8,066 nucleotides of DNA, taken from UBA2773 sp964643985. GTDB lineage: Bacteria; Patescibacteriota; Minisyncoccia; Moranbacterales; DUUL01. The stretch is taken from positions 1 to 8,066 of the forward strand of contig CAZXUS010000034.1 in NCBI GenBank assembly GCA_964643985.1, written 5' to 3'. This document shows, in pieces, positions 1 to 5,209 of this stretch. A program made the translations under genes and the position numbers. Position 1 is the first letter of the stretch, and every line of letters begins with the position of its first letter. The notes below the pieces were generated by a model that saw nothing but the letters and a program-made list of their open reading frames with translations, had not been told where the DNA came from and did not search any database.

Positions 1-271
1 ATTGCAATTTTTCATTTTTAGTTAAATTTTCCAAAAATTTTATCACATTGACTATGGCCAGTGCTTCAAAAATTATTTGAAAAATTTATTCTAAAAATGA
101 AAAATTTCGCAACGAAATTGTATTCAAGATTAATCTCTTTCTCCGCTTTTCTCTCAACGTATCTTTCAATACGTTTCGTTCAATGCTCAATTTCGCCTTG
201 AATTGTATTGAAATTTTTAAATTCTGAATTGTGAATAAACTCAAATTTAAAAGCATTTATTTTAAAATATT
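1..271. other. AT-rich gene-free stretch with inverted repeats
   Basis: I see no convincing gene here. A perfect 16-bp inverted repeat has arms at 6-21 and 91-106; the word is CTAAAAATGAAAAATT when read outward on each strand. A smaller hairpin has arms AACGTAT (156-162) and ATACGTT (169-175). On the minus strand, an extended -10-like TGATAAAAT lies at 37-45 and the ATG at 13-15 reads out of the window, so a gene start at the left edge is possible but cannot be tested here. Frames are otherwise short. Confidence 0.4.
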
Positions 272-274
272 ATT

Positions 275-332
275 CTGGATTCCCGTCCGCTCCGCCCGAG
301 CTTAAGCGAGGCGAGCCTCCGCGGGAATGACA
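275..332. repeat. REP-type hairpin, copy 1, with an enlarged loop
   Basis: The ends CTGGATTCCCG (275-285) and GCGGGAATGACA (321-332) are the two halves of the element also found at 3211-3238 and 7868-7894. Here the halves are separated by 35 bases instead of about 4. The extra loop is GC-rich and can fold on itself: CGCC at 292-295 faces GGCG at 310-313 around the palindrome GCTTAAGC. Translated, this family gives the familiar spurious peptide VIPAQAGIQ. It probably represents a dispersed repeat with no coding role. Confidence 0.8.
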
Positions 333-417
333 AAATAAATTTAAAAATTCGTTACTAAATATTATTTATAAATTACAAATTACAAATTGACCAAAAAGAT
401 ATTTGGAATATTTTTCG

Positions 418-426
418 TGTTATAAT
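418..426 (+). promoter_or_regulatory. Extended -10 promoter of the winged-helix gene
   Basis: TGTTATAAT is a perfect extended -10 element (TGn + TATAAT). It would start transcription near 433 and give a leader of about 35 nt before the ATG at 468. No good -35 is found at 16-18 bp; a TTGACC at 387-392 is too far upstream (28 bp). An extended -10 can work without a -35. Confidence 0.6.
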
Positions 427-467
427 AAATTTAAATATATAGAAAAAATAAAAATTAAAACAAAAAT

Positions 468-842
468 ATGAATGTTGTTTGGGTTATTGTAGCGGGGGTG
501 GTTGGTTTTTGGGTCGGTCGAAAGTCGGTTGAAAGATTTTCTATTAAATCTTCAGAGGCTTTGGCGGGTTTGAGAAAAGAAGCGCAAGAAGCTTTAGAAG
601 AGAGAACCGAGAAAAGAAAAGAGCAAATTGTGGAGATGATAAAAGAATTGGCAGTTCAGCAAAAAATTGTGGAGAGTTGTGATATTGAGAATAAGAAAAA
701 AGGAGTGGAGCGAACGGATGTGGAGAAACGTTTGGGGGTGTCTAGAAGTACGGCTTTGAGATATTTGAATGAGCTAGAAAAAGAGGGTAAAATTAAGCAA
801 GTTGGATTGTCCGGAAAAAGGGTTTTTTATGTTTTAAAGTAG
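468..842 (+). CDS. Membrane-anchored coiled-coil protein with C-terminal winged helix-turn-helix
   Basis: This is a 124-residue protein in three parts. Residues 1-17 form a short hydrophobic segment (VVWVIVAGVVGFWVG) that looks like an N-terminal membrane anchor. Residues 20-66 are highly charged and heptad-like (LRKEAQEALEERTEKRKEQ), suggesting a coiled coil. Residues 82-123 form a winged helix: RTDVEKRLGVSRSTALRYLNELEKEGKI is a typical helix-turn-helix with recognition helix SRSTALRYLNELE, followed by a wing (VGLSGKRVFYVL). The C-terminal fold resembles DeoR/MarR/ArsR-type DNA-binding domains, but a membrane anchor on such a small regulator is unusual. I infer a membrane-tethered DNA-binding protein; its target is unknown. 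The gene has its own extended -10 promoter and no Shine-Dalgarno sequence. The TAG stop shares its last base with a downstream repeat. No neighbour points to a pathway. Confidence 0.8.
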   Translation: MNVVWVIVAGVVGFWVGRKSVERFSIKSSEALAGLRKEAQEALEERTEKRKEQIVEMIKELAVQQKIVESCDIENKKKGVERTDVEKRLGVSRSTALRYLNELEKEGKIKQVGLSGKRVFYVLK

Positions 843-946
843 GAGGGATTGAGGGGGTTTTAGGGTAGGGAAGAATTTCGTAAAAACCCTCCTGGCCTCC
901 TCGCCTCGCTAAAGCTATGGCGAAGCGGGCCTTTGGGAAAGGGAGG
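842..946. repeat. Composite GC-rich repeat (second dispersed family)
   Basis: It begins with GGAGGGATTGAGGGGGTTTT (842-861), which is the exact reverse complement of 7962-7981. After a short AT spacer it continues with CCTCC, a nested CTCGCCTCGC...GCGAAGCG segment, GGCCTTT and GGGAAAGGGAGG. The nested segment resembles the loop of the REP copy at 275-332 and the middle of the repeat at 7982-8012. GGGGGTTTTA near 853-862 can pair with TAAAAACCC near 881-889, so the repeat may also help terminate the preceding gene. Confidence 0.65.
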
Positions 947-1075
947 AATCTGCTAAAATGTTTTATTTAAATTGAAATAAATGAAATAAAAATTTCAGAG
1001 CGAAGCTTCTCGGGAGTGGAATGAGCGAGATTTTTTGTTTTTGAAAATATTTTTTAATATGTTCTTAAATAGGGG

Positions 1076-1110
1076 TATTGTGGTCAAACCCGGGCGGTTT
1101 GAACACAATA
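1076..1110 (+). terminator. Long inverted repeat; possible terminator or operator
   Basis: Arms TATTGTGGTCAAACC (1076-1090) and GGTTTGAACACAATA (1096-1110) pair at 14 of 15 positions (one G/A mismatch at 1083/1103) around the loop CGGGC. GGGTTTTTGG follows, a modest T-run. It lies between the winged-helix gene and the next promoter (1140), so terminating upstream transcription is the simplest reading. The T-run is weak for an intrinsic terminator, so a protein-binding site is an alternative. Confidence 0.5.
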
Positions 1111-1139
1111 GGGTTTTTGGTATTCAAAAATTTTAAGAT

Positions 1140-1168
1140 TTGACAAATTTTATTTTAAAATATATAGT
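1140..1168 (+). promoter_or_regulatory. Strong promoter of the first small RNA
   Basis: TTGACA (1140-1145, consensus) is followed after exactly 17 bp by TATAGT (1163-1168, 5 of 6 matches to TATAAT). The predicted start is near 1174-1176, where the closing stem of the RNA begins. Confidence 0.7.
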
Positions 1169-1173
1169 TACTT

Positions 1174-1296
1174 TGCTTGGAGAGGAATAGCTGATTTTGA
1201 GAATCTTCCTTCCCAGTTGAATCTGAATTTGATTTTCCTCTTCTAAGCACAAAAATAAAAAGGGCCCGTTCTAATTTCCAGGGTCCTTTTTTATTT
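1174..1296 (+). ncRNA. Candidate structured small RNA 1 (about 120 nt)
   Basis: No open frame with a start codon fits this transcript. It lies between a near-consensus promoter and an intrinsic terminator. Its first bases, 1174-1187 (TGCTTGGAGAGGAA), pair with 1235-1249 (TTCCTCTTCTAAGCA): 14 bp with one G-U wobble and one bulged T at 1241. Inside is a 47-nt region where AGCTG (1189-1193) can pair with CAGTT (1214-1218). A closing stem that starts at the predicted transcription start is typical of stable small RNAs such as 6S-like RNAs, but the length is shorter than usual 6S RNA and I see no known signature. I did not find the SRP, tmRNA or RNase P core motifs. Function unknown. Confidence 0.5.
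1257..1292 (+). terminator. Intrinsic terminator of small RNA 1
   Basis: AAAAAGGGCCC (1257-1267) pairs with GGGTCCTTTTT (1281-1291), 11 bp with one G-U wobble, loop of 13 nt, followed by TTATTT. Confidence 0.85.
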
Positions 1297-1317
1297 GGTT
1301 TGAATTACGGTTTTTTA

Positions 1318-1346
1318 TTAACAAAAAACGAATATTGTTGTATAAT
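1318..1346 (+). promoter_or_regulatory. Strong promoter of the second structured RNA
   Basis: TTAACA (1318-1323, 5 of 6 matches to TTGACA), a 17-bp spacer and a perfect TATAAT (1341-1346). The predicted start is near 1353, directly at the first base pairs of the RNA's closing stem. Confidence 0.75.
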
Positions 1347-1351
1347 TAAGT

Positions 1352-1525
1352 CGCTTGAGGGGGGGTGAGCTAAGTTTTGATTGGTCACGTTGCTGAATTG
1401 GAGCGCCTACGACGCAAAGTTGTATCACGCGTCCGAAACGGCACCTCCTACGCAATCAAAATACGCGTGAGCCTCTCTCAAGTTAAAAAAGGGTGTTGTT
1501 TTTATAAAAATAACCCCTTTTGCTT
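1352..1525 (+). ncRNA. Candidate structured RNA 2: stable small RNA or riboswitch-like leader
   Basis: This stretch is far richer in GC than its surroundings and has no open frame. It folds into one long interrupted hairpin. P1 is 1354-1364 with 1472-1482, 11 bp with two G-U wobbles. P2 is TTTTGATTG (1375-1383) with CAATCAAAA (1453-1461), a perfect 9 bp. P3 is made of GGAG/CTCC (1400-1403 with 1445-1448), GCC/GGC (1405-1407 with 1440-1442) and GACGC/GCGTC (1411-1415 with 1429-1433). The P1-P2 internal loop carries GTGAGC on both sides (1365-1370, 1467-1472), and ACGCGT occurs twice (1427-1432, 1463-1468). GTCACG (1384-1389) could pair with CGTGAGC (1466-1472), crossing P2 like a pseudoknot. 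A terminator follows and then the thiolation gene at 1565, the layout of a riboswitch. I cannot match it to a known RNA class. Confidence 0.6.
1487..1525 (+). terminator. Intrinsic terminator after structured RNA 2
   Basis: AAAAGGG (1487-1493) pairs with CCCTTTT (1515-1521). After a bulged T, GTTGTTTT (1495-1502) continues the stem with AAAATAAC (1507-1514, one wobble). TTTTGCTTTT follows on the 3' side. It ends 44 bases before the ATG of the next gene, so it either ends a small RNA or controls read-through into that gene. Confidence 0.8.
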
Positions 1526-1564
1526 TTGTTGAAAATAGTACAAGATAATTTTTACAAAATTAAA

Positions 1565-2581
1565 ATGATTAAAAAAATTAAAGCTTTGGTTTTGTTTTCG
1601 GGCGGTTTGGATTCAATTTTGGCGGTTAAGCTTTTGGAAAAACAAGGAATTGAGGTAGCGGGAATTTGTTTTTCTAGTAATTTTTTTGGAGCAGAGAAAG
1701 CTCGAGAAATTGCTACGGCCAATAGGATTAAACTTTTCGTGGAAGATTTTAGTTTGGATATTTTGAATTTGGTTAAAAATCCTCCCCACGGTTTGGGGAA
1801 GAATATGAATCCTTGTGTTGATTGTCATGCTCGGATGTTTAGGCGAGCTCGAGAGTTTGCTAATAAGAAAGGATATGATTTTTTGGCTAGCGGAGAAGTT
1901 TTAGGACAACGACCTTTTTCTCAAAATAAACAAGCTTTAGTTGAAGTAGCTAAAACGGCTGGGGAAGAATTGTTAAGACCACTTTCTGCTAAATTATTGC
2001 CAGAAACAGAAATGGAAAAAAGGGGACTAGTTGACCGAGAACAGCTTTTAGATTTGCAAGGAAGACAAAGAAATCCGCAATCGGAACTAGCTGAGAAATT
2101 TGGAATAAAAGAATTTGAAGCTCCAGCGGGGGGTTGTCTTTTGACTGATCCGGCCTTTGGAAAGCGATTGGAAAAAGCGCTGGAGGAATTTCCTGAAATG
2201 GATTGTCTGGATGTGGAGTTGTTGAAAAATGGGAGAGTTTATTGGGCTAAATTAAAAGATTGTCAGAATTCTATTTTAGTTGTGATTGGAAGGGATAAAG
2301 ATGAAAATCAAAGATTGGAAGAATTGTTTATAGAGAAAGATTTTTTGTTGAAACCAAAAAATGTAATGGGGCCGAATGTTTTGGTTCGAAGTTTTGGTTG
2401 TGATTTGAATTTTGATCAGAAAGAAATCGAAATTAAAGTGCCAAAAGAAAAACCGGCGGAGTTGATTGATCAAAATTTTTCTGATGAGATTGAGTTGTTC
2501 GAGGGTATCGGAATTTTGGCGGGTTGGTATATTAAAAAAGCGAGAGGTGAGAAAGTTAAATTTTTAGTTAAATATAGTTAG
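1565..2581 (+). CDS. ThiI-like PP-loop tRNA thiolation protein with NFACT-R-like C-terminus
   Basis: The 338-residue protein belongs to the PP-loop ATP pyrophosphatases that adenylate and thiolate tRNA uridines (ThiI/MnmA relatives). The PP-loop SGGLDS is at residues 12-17. Cysteines C84 and C87 in NPCVDCHARMF, the block ASGEVLGQRPFSQ (108-120), LLRPLSAKLLPET (137-148), VDREQLLDLQGRQR (156-169) and AGGCLLTDP with C191 are the hallmarks of the ThiI-like subfamily without a THUMP domain. C191 and one of C84/C87 are likely catalytic or metal-binding. From about 215 to 330 the sequence resembles the NFACT-R (DUF814) RNA-binding domain, a fusion known for this family. I chose the ATG at 1565: a longer frame opens with TTG at 1520, but that codon lies inside the terminator hairpin. 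No Shine-Dalgarno sequence is present. Which uridine is modified (s4U8 or s2U34) cannot be read from the sequence. Confidence 0.85.
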   Translation: MIKKIKALVLFSGGLDSILAVKLLEKQGIEVAGICFSSNFFGAEKAREIATANRIKLFVEDFSLDILNLVKNPPHGLGKNMNPCVDCHARMFRRAREFANKKGYDFLASGEVLGQRPFSQNKQALVEVAKTAGEELLRPLSAKLLPETEMEKRGLVDREQLLDLQGRQRNPQSELAEKFGIKEFEAPAGGCLLTDPAFGKRLEKALEEFPEMDCLDVELLKNGRVYWAKLKDCQNSILVVIGRDKDENQRLEELFIEKDFLLKPKNVMGPNVLVRSFGCDLNFDQKEIEIKVPKEKPAELIDQNFSDEIELFEGIGILAGWYIKKARGEKVKFLVKYS

Positions 2582-2600
2582 GGATTGTTTTCAATTAAAA

Positions 2601-2607
2601 AAGGAGG
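2601..2607 (+). promoter_or_regulatory. Strong Shine-Dalgarno of the zinc-ribbon gene
   Basis: AAGGAGG lies 8 bases before the ATG at 2616, an optimal site. It stands out because the longer genes in the window have none. Confidence 0.85.
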
Positions 2608-2615
2608 AAGTAATT

Positions 2616-2783
2616 ATGTGTGAGAATGAAACAAACTGGGTTATTTGTGTCAATCCGGAATGTAATTTTGAGAGTGGGGATTTTTTTGCAAAAGAGATCG
2701 AATCAATTGAAGAAAATCAATGTCCTAATTGTGAAAAATTTTCTTTGGAATTAAGGAAAGTTTCAGGAGGAGCTTCTATTTGA
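2616..2783 (+). CDS. Small zinc-ribbon protein (55 residues)
   Basis: The frame reads MCENETNWVICVNPEC and ends ELRKVSGGASI before TGA. Two cysteine pairs, C11-x4-C16 and C36-x2-C39 (CPNC), are spaced like a zinc ribbon, with aromatic and acidic residues between them. The near-perfect Shine-Dalgarno site at 2601-2607 makes it a convincing gene despite its size. It starts 34 bases after the thiolation gene with no promoter or terminator between, and a terminator follows, so the two are probably co-transcribed. A small zinc ribbon beside a tRNA thiolation enzyme could be a partner, sulfur carrier or RNA-binding subunit, but that is a guess. The TGA stop overlaps an ATG (TGATG at 2781-2785) that opens a 10-codon frame running into the terminator. 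Confidence 0.8.
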   Translation: MCENETNWVICVNPECNFESGDFFAKEIESIEENQCPNCEKFSLELRKVSGGASI

Positions 2784-2793
2784 TGAAAGTAAT

Positions 2794-2829
2794 AAAAAGT
2801 CAGTCCTGGACCTAGGTGCTGACTTTTTA
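2794..2829 (+). terminator. Intrinsic terminator after the thiolation/zinc-ribbon pair
   Basis: AAAAAGTCAG (2794-2803) and CTGACTTTTT (2819-2828) pair perfectly over 10 bp. CCT/AGG (2805-2807 with 2814-2816) can extend the stem inside the loop. Confidence 0.9.
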
Positions 2830-2882
2830 TGAATTATTTATGGTTGAATTTATTAAATTAAAAATAATCGATAAATAATTTA

Positions 2883-2911
2883 TTGACTTTTAAGCTTAAA
2901 TAAAGTATACT
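2883..2911 (+). promoter_or_regulatory. Near-consensus promoter
   Basis: TTGACT (2883-2888), a 17-bp spacer and TATACT (2906-2911): 5 of 6 matches in each hexamer. The start is predicted near 2918, only about 13 bases before the ATG at 2931. No other clear promoter precedes aspS, so it may also drive aspS through a leader of about 480 nt. Confidence 0.75.
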
Positions 2912-2930
2912 TAATTAACTAAGTTAATGA

Positions 2931-3173
2931 ATGTTAAAGCCCTTAGAAATTCGGGTCTTAGTGAAATTTTTATATTCGTTTAGGTGGATTTATCTTGTCA
3001 ACGCTTTGCGGAGGCGGATTAGTCTCCCTATTTTGAAAATAGAGAGAAGGGTTTTGTTCTTAGGAATAAAATTCTTCACAACCTTGCTAATTCCCGGATT
3101 TCTGATGGCTTTTTTTGTTGTCTTTTTGTTGGTATGGTGTATTATTAGGATGAACTTAGTTTTGAAATTCTAA
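2931..3173 (+). CDS. Possible small basic membrane protein (80 residues)
   Basis: The N-terminal half is very basic (FRWIYLVNALRRRISLPILKIERR, residues 17-40). It is followed by a strongly hydrophobic segment, residues 48-73 (FFTTLLIPGFLMAFFVVFLLVWCIIR), consistent with one membrane span with its basic side in the cytoplasm. I recognise no family. A near-consensus promoter lies immediately upstream, but there is no Shine-Dalgarno sequence and the leader would be only about 13 nt. Codon choice includes CGG, AGG and ATA more than neighbouring genes. Within the frame, CTATTTT and AAAATAG near 3029-3043 form a hairpin, so the region could instead be a structured aspS leader. A REP hairpin and repeat array follow, then aspS. 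Confidence 0.45.
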   Translation: MLKPLEIRVLVKFLYSFRWIYLVNALRRRISLPILKIERRVLFLGIKFFTTLLIPGFLMAFFVVFLLVWCIIRMNLVLKF

Positions 3174-3210
3174 ATAATGATAAATTAAAAGAATTATTTA
3201 TTTGATAGTT

Positions 3211-3238
3211 CTGGATTCCCGCCTGCGCGGGAATGACA
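3211..3238. repeat. REP-type hairpin, copy 2
   Basis: CTGG then ATTCCCGC (3215-3222), loop CTGC, GCGGGAAT (3227-3234) and GACA. The 8-bp stem is perfect. This is the compact form of the element at 275-332 and the seed of the tandem array that follows. Confidence 0.85.
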
Positions 3239-3366
3239 GAGTGTAAGTTGGAATGACAGAATGTAAGTGGGAATGACAGAGATTTAAGCGGGAATGACAA
3301 AGTGTGAAGTGGGAATGACAGAGTAAGTAGCGGGAATGACAGAGATGAAAGCGGGAATGACAAAGT
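3229..3366. repeat. Tandem array of the 3' half of the REP element
   Basis: GAATGACA begins at 3231, 3251, 3271, 3292, 3313, 3334 and 3355: seven units with a period of 20, 20, 21, 21, 21 and 21 bp. Units read roughly GCGGGAATGACAGAGTGTAA, with drift in the last third. Only the 3' half of the hairpin is repeated; the ATTCCCGC arm occurs once, at the left end. The array ends 33 bases before the aspS start codon. On the minus strand it gives a meaningless frame with a repeating SFPL motif. Confidence 0.9.
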
Positions 3367-3398
3367 AAAATTGAAAATTAATAATGTAATTATTTTTT

Positions 3399-5186
3399 AT
3401 GTTGAGATCTCATACTTGTGGTGAATTGAATAAAAAACAAATTGGTGAAAAAATTGAATTGGCGGGCTGGGTGCATAGTCGGAGAGATCACGGCGGAATT
3501 ATTTTTATTGATTTACGAGACCGATATGGGATTACTCAGATTAAATTTAATCCAGCTATTAGTGAAGAACTTTTGAAAAAAGCAGAAGATTTGAGAAACG
3601 AATGGGTGATTCAAATTGGAGGTAAGGTGATTGCCAGGCCTTCTGAAATGGTAAATAAAAAATTAGCAACCGGAGAGATTGAAATCGAAGTGACTGAATT
3701 GAATATTTTGAATAAATCTAAAACTCCTCCTTTTGTTTTGAATGATGAAAAAAGCGAAGAAGCCAATGAAAACATTCGGTTGAAATATCGATATGTTGAT
3801 TTGCGACGACCAAAAATGCAAGAAATGTTGAAAGTTCGAGACGAGATGATTCGGGATATGCGAGAGTATTTTTATAAAAAAGATTTCAGGGAAGTTCAAA
3901 CTCCGATTTTGACTAGTTCTAGTCCAGAGGGTGCGCGTGATTTTATTGTGCCTTCTCGGATTCATCCTGGAAAATTTTATGCTTTGCCTCAAGCACCGCA
4001 ACAGTTTAAGCAATTGCTGATGGTGGGAGGAGTGGACCGATATTTTCAAATTGCGCCTTGTTTTCGAGATGAAGATTCACGAATGGACCGACATTATGGC
4101 GAATTTTATCAATTGGATATGGAGATGAGTTTTGTTAATCAAGAGGATATTTTTCAAATTATGGAACCGTTGATGATTGAATTGACGGAAAAATATAGTG
4201 ATAAAAAAGTTATTGAAAAACCTTTTCCAAAAATTGCTTGGCGAGAAGCGATGAATAAGTATGGTTCGGATAAACCGGATTTGCGATTTGATTTAGAAAT
4301 TGTTTCAGTTAGCGATTTGGTGAGGGGTTGTGAATTCAAGGTTTTTGCTGATATGGCTTCAAAAGAAGGTTACGTGGTGCATGCTTTGAAAGTGGATCAA
4401 GGTGGAGAAAAGTTTAGCCGAAAAGATATTGATGAGTTGACTCAAACTGCGATGAATACTGGAGCGAAAGGTTTGGCTTATATCATTGTAAAAGAAGATG
4501 GAGAATTGCAATCACCAATTGTAAAATTTTTGGGTGATGAAACGGCCGGTAAAATTATTGAAACTGTTGGTGCTGAAAAGGGTGACATTGTCTTTTTTGG
4601 AGCTGATAAGTGGCGAGAGGTTTGTGAGGCTTTGGGTGCTGTTCGAGATGAGTGTGGGGTACGATTAGGCTTGAAGGATAATAAGAAAGCGGCTTGGTTG
4701 TGGGTGACGGATTTTCCGATGTATGATATGTCGGAAATTGAAGAAGGGCGAATTGATTTTGGACATAATCCATTTTCAATGCCTCAAGGGGGGATGAAAG
4801 ATTTGGAGGAAAAAGAGCCTTTGGAGATTTTGGCTTATCAATTTGACTTGGTTTGTAATGGTTTTGAGTTGACTTCCGGTGCTATTCGAAATCATGATCC
4901 AGAAATTATGTATAAAGCTTTTGATATTGCGGGTTATTCTAAGCAGGAAGTGGAGGATAAATTTGGTCATATGTTGGAAGCTTTCAAATATGGAGCGCCT
5001 CCTCATGGTGGAAATGCGCCTGGGATTGACCGTTTAATGATGGTTATTAACGATTGGACTTCAATTCGAGATATTTATGCTTTTCCAAAAGATGGTAGTG
5101 GGCGAGATGTGATGATGGAAGCGCCAGGGAAAGTTGATAAAAAGCAATTGGATGATTTGGGTTTGAGACTAGATTTGGAGGAATAG
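3399..5186 (+). CDS. aspS: Aspartyl-tRNA synthetase
   Basis: The 595-residue protein attaches aspartate to tRNA-Asp in the cytoplasm and has the normal length of the bacterial type. The N-terminus MLRSHTCGEL and the OB-fold anticodon-binding domain (about 1-105, LAGWVHSRRDHGGIIFIDLRD) are diagnostic. Class II core: motif 1 region around 155-182 (REVQTPILTSSSPEGARDF), motif 2 FRDED at 222-226, and motif 3 GIDRL at 542-546. The bacterial GAD insertion lies at roughly 300-430. Residue 31 is His in the RRDHGG motif, as in non-discriminating enzymes that also charge tRNA-Asn, but the second position often cited (Gly83) is Glu here, so specificity is uncertain. After motif 2 it reads SRMDRHYGEF, where many bacteria have LRADRQPEF. 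No Shine-Dalgarno sequence is seen before the ATG. The leader holds a REP tandem array, and a perfect terminator follows. Confidence 0.97.
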   Translation: MLRSHTCGELNKKQIGEKIELAGWVHSRRDHGGIIFIDLRDRYGITQIKFNPAISEELLKKAEDLRNEWVIQIGGKVIARPSEMVNKKLATGEIEIEVTELNILNKSKTPPFVLNDEKSEEANENIRLKYRYVDLRRPKMQEMLKVRDEMIRDMREYFYKKDFREVQTPILTSSSPEGARDFIVPSRIHPGKFYALPQAPQQFKQLLMVGGVDRYFQIAPCFRDEDSRMDRHYGEFYQLDMEMSFVNQEDIFQIMEPLMIELTEKYSDKKVIEKPFPKIAWREAMNKYGSDKPDLRFDLEIVSVSDLVRGCEFKVFADMASKEGYVVHALKVDQGGEKFSRKDIDELTQTAMNTGAKGLAYIIVKEDGELQSPIVKFLGDETAGKIIETVGAEKGDIVFFGADKWREVCEALGAVRDECGVRLGLKDNKKAAWLWVTDFPMYDMSEIEEGRIDFGHNPFSMPQGGMKDLEEKEPLEILAYQFDLVCNGFELTSGAIRNHDPEIMYKAFDIAGYSKQEVEDKFGHMLEAFKYGAPPHGGNAPGIDRLMMVINDWTSIRDIYAFPKDGSGRDVMMEAPGKVDKKQLDDLGLRLDLEE

Positions 5187-5209
5187 AAAAAATAAAATTT
5201 GAAATAAAT

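Noticed and set aside
97..201. 34-codon frame starting at the plus-strand ATG of the left inverted repeat
   Set aside because: No ribosome binding site or promoter, and no recognisable features.
387..426. TTGACC as the -35 of the first promoter
   Set aside because: The 28-bp distance to TATAAT is too long; the extended -10 alone is the better explanation.
1352..1525. tmRNA, SRP RNA, RNase P RNA or a TPP, SAM or cobalamin riboswitch
   Set aside because: I looked for their conserved core words and did not find them; a covariance search would be needed to exclude diverged forms.
1520..1564. TTG start giving the thiolation protein 15 more residues
   Set aside because: The TTG lies in the 3' arm of the terminator hairpin, and family members begin close to the PP-loop, which fits the ATG at 1565.
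2616..2795. TGA read as glycine (code 25)
   Set aside because: aspS and the thiolation gene are full length with no internal TGA, so TGA is an ordinary stop here.
3145..3363. 72-codon minus-strand frame with VIPAQAGIQ and repeated SFPL
   Set aside because: It is only the translation of the REP hairpin and its tandem array; such peptides are well-known spurious products.
3229..3366. CRISPR array
   Set aside because: Units are only 20-21 bp in total with no unique spacers of normal length, and there are no cas genes.
3663..4049. Minus-strand frames inside aspS and the thiolation gene, and plus-strand frames at 5588-5866 and 7466-7708
   Set aside because: They lie opposite well-supported genes and have no start signals or family features of their own.
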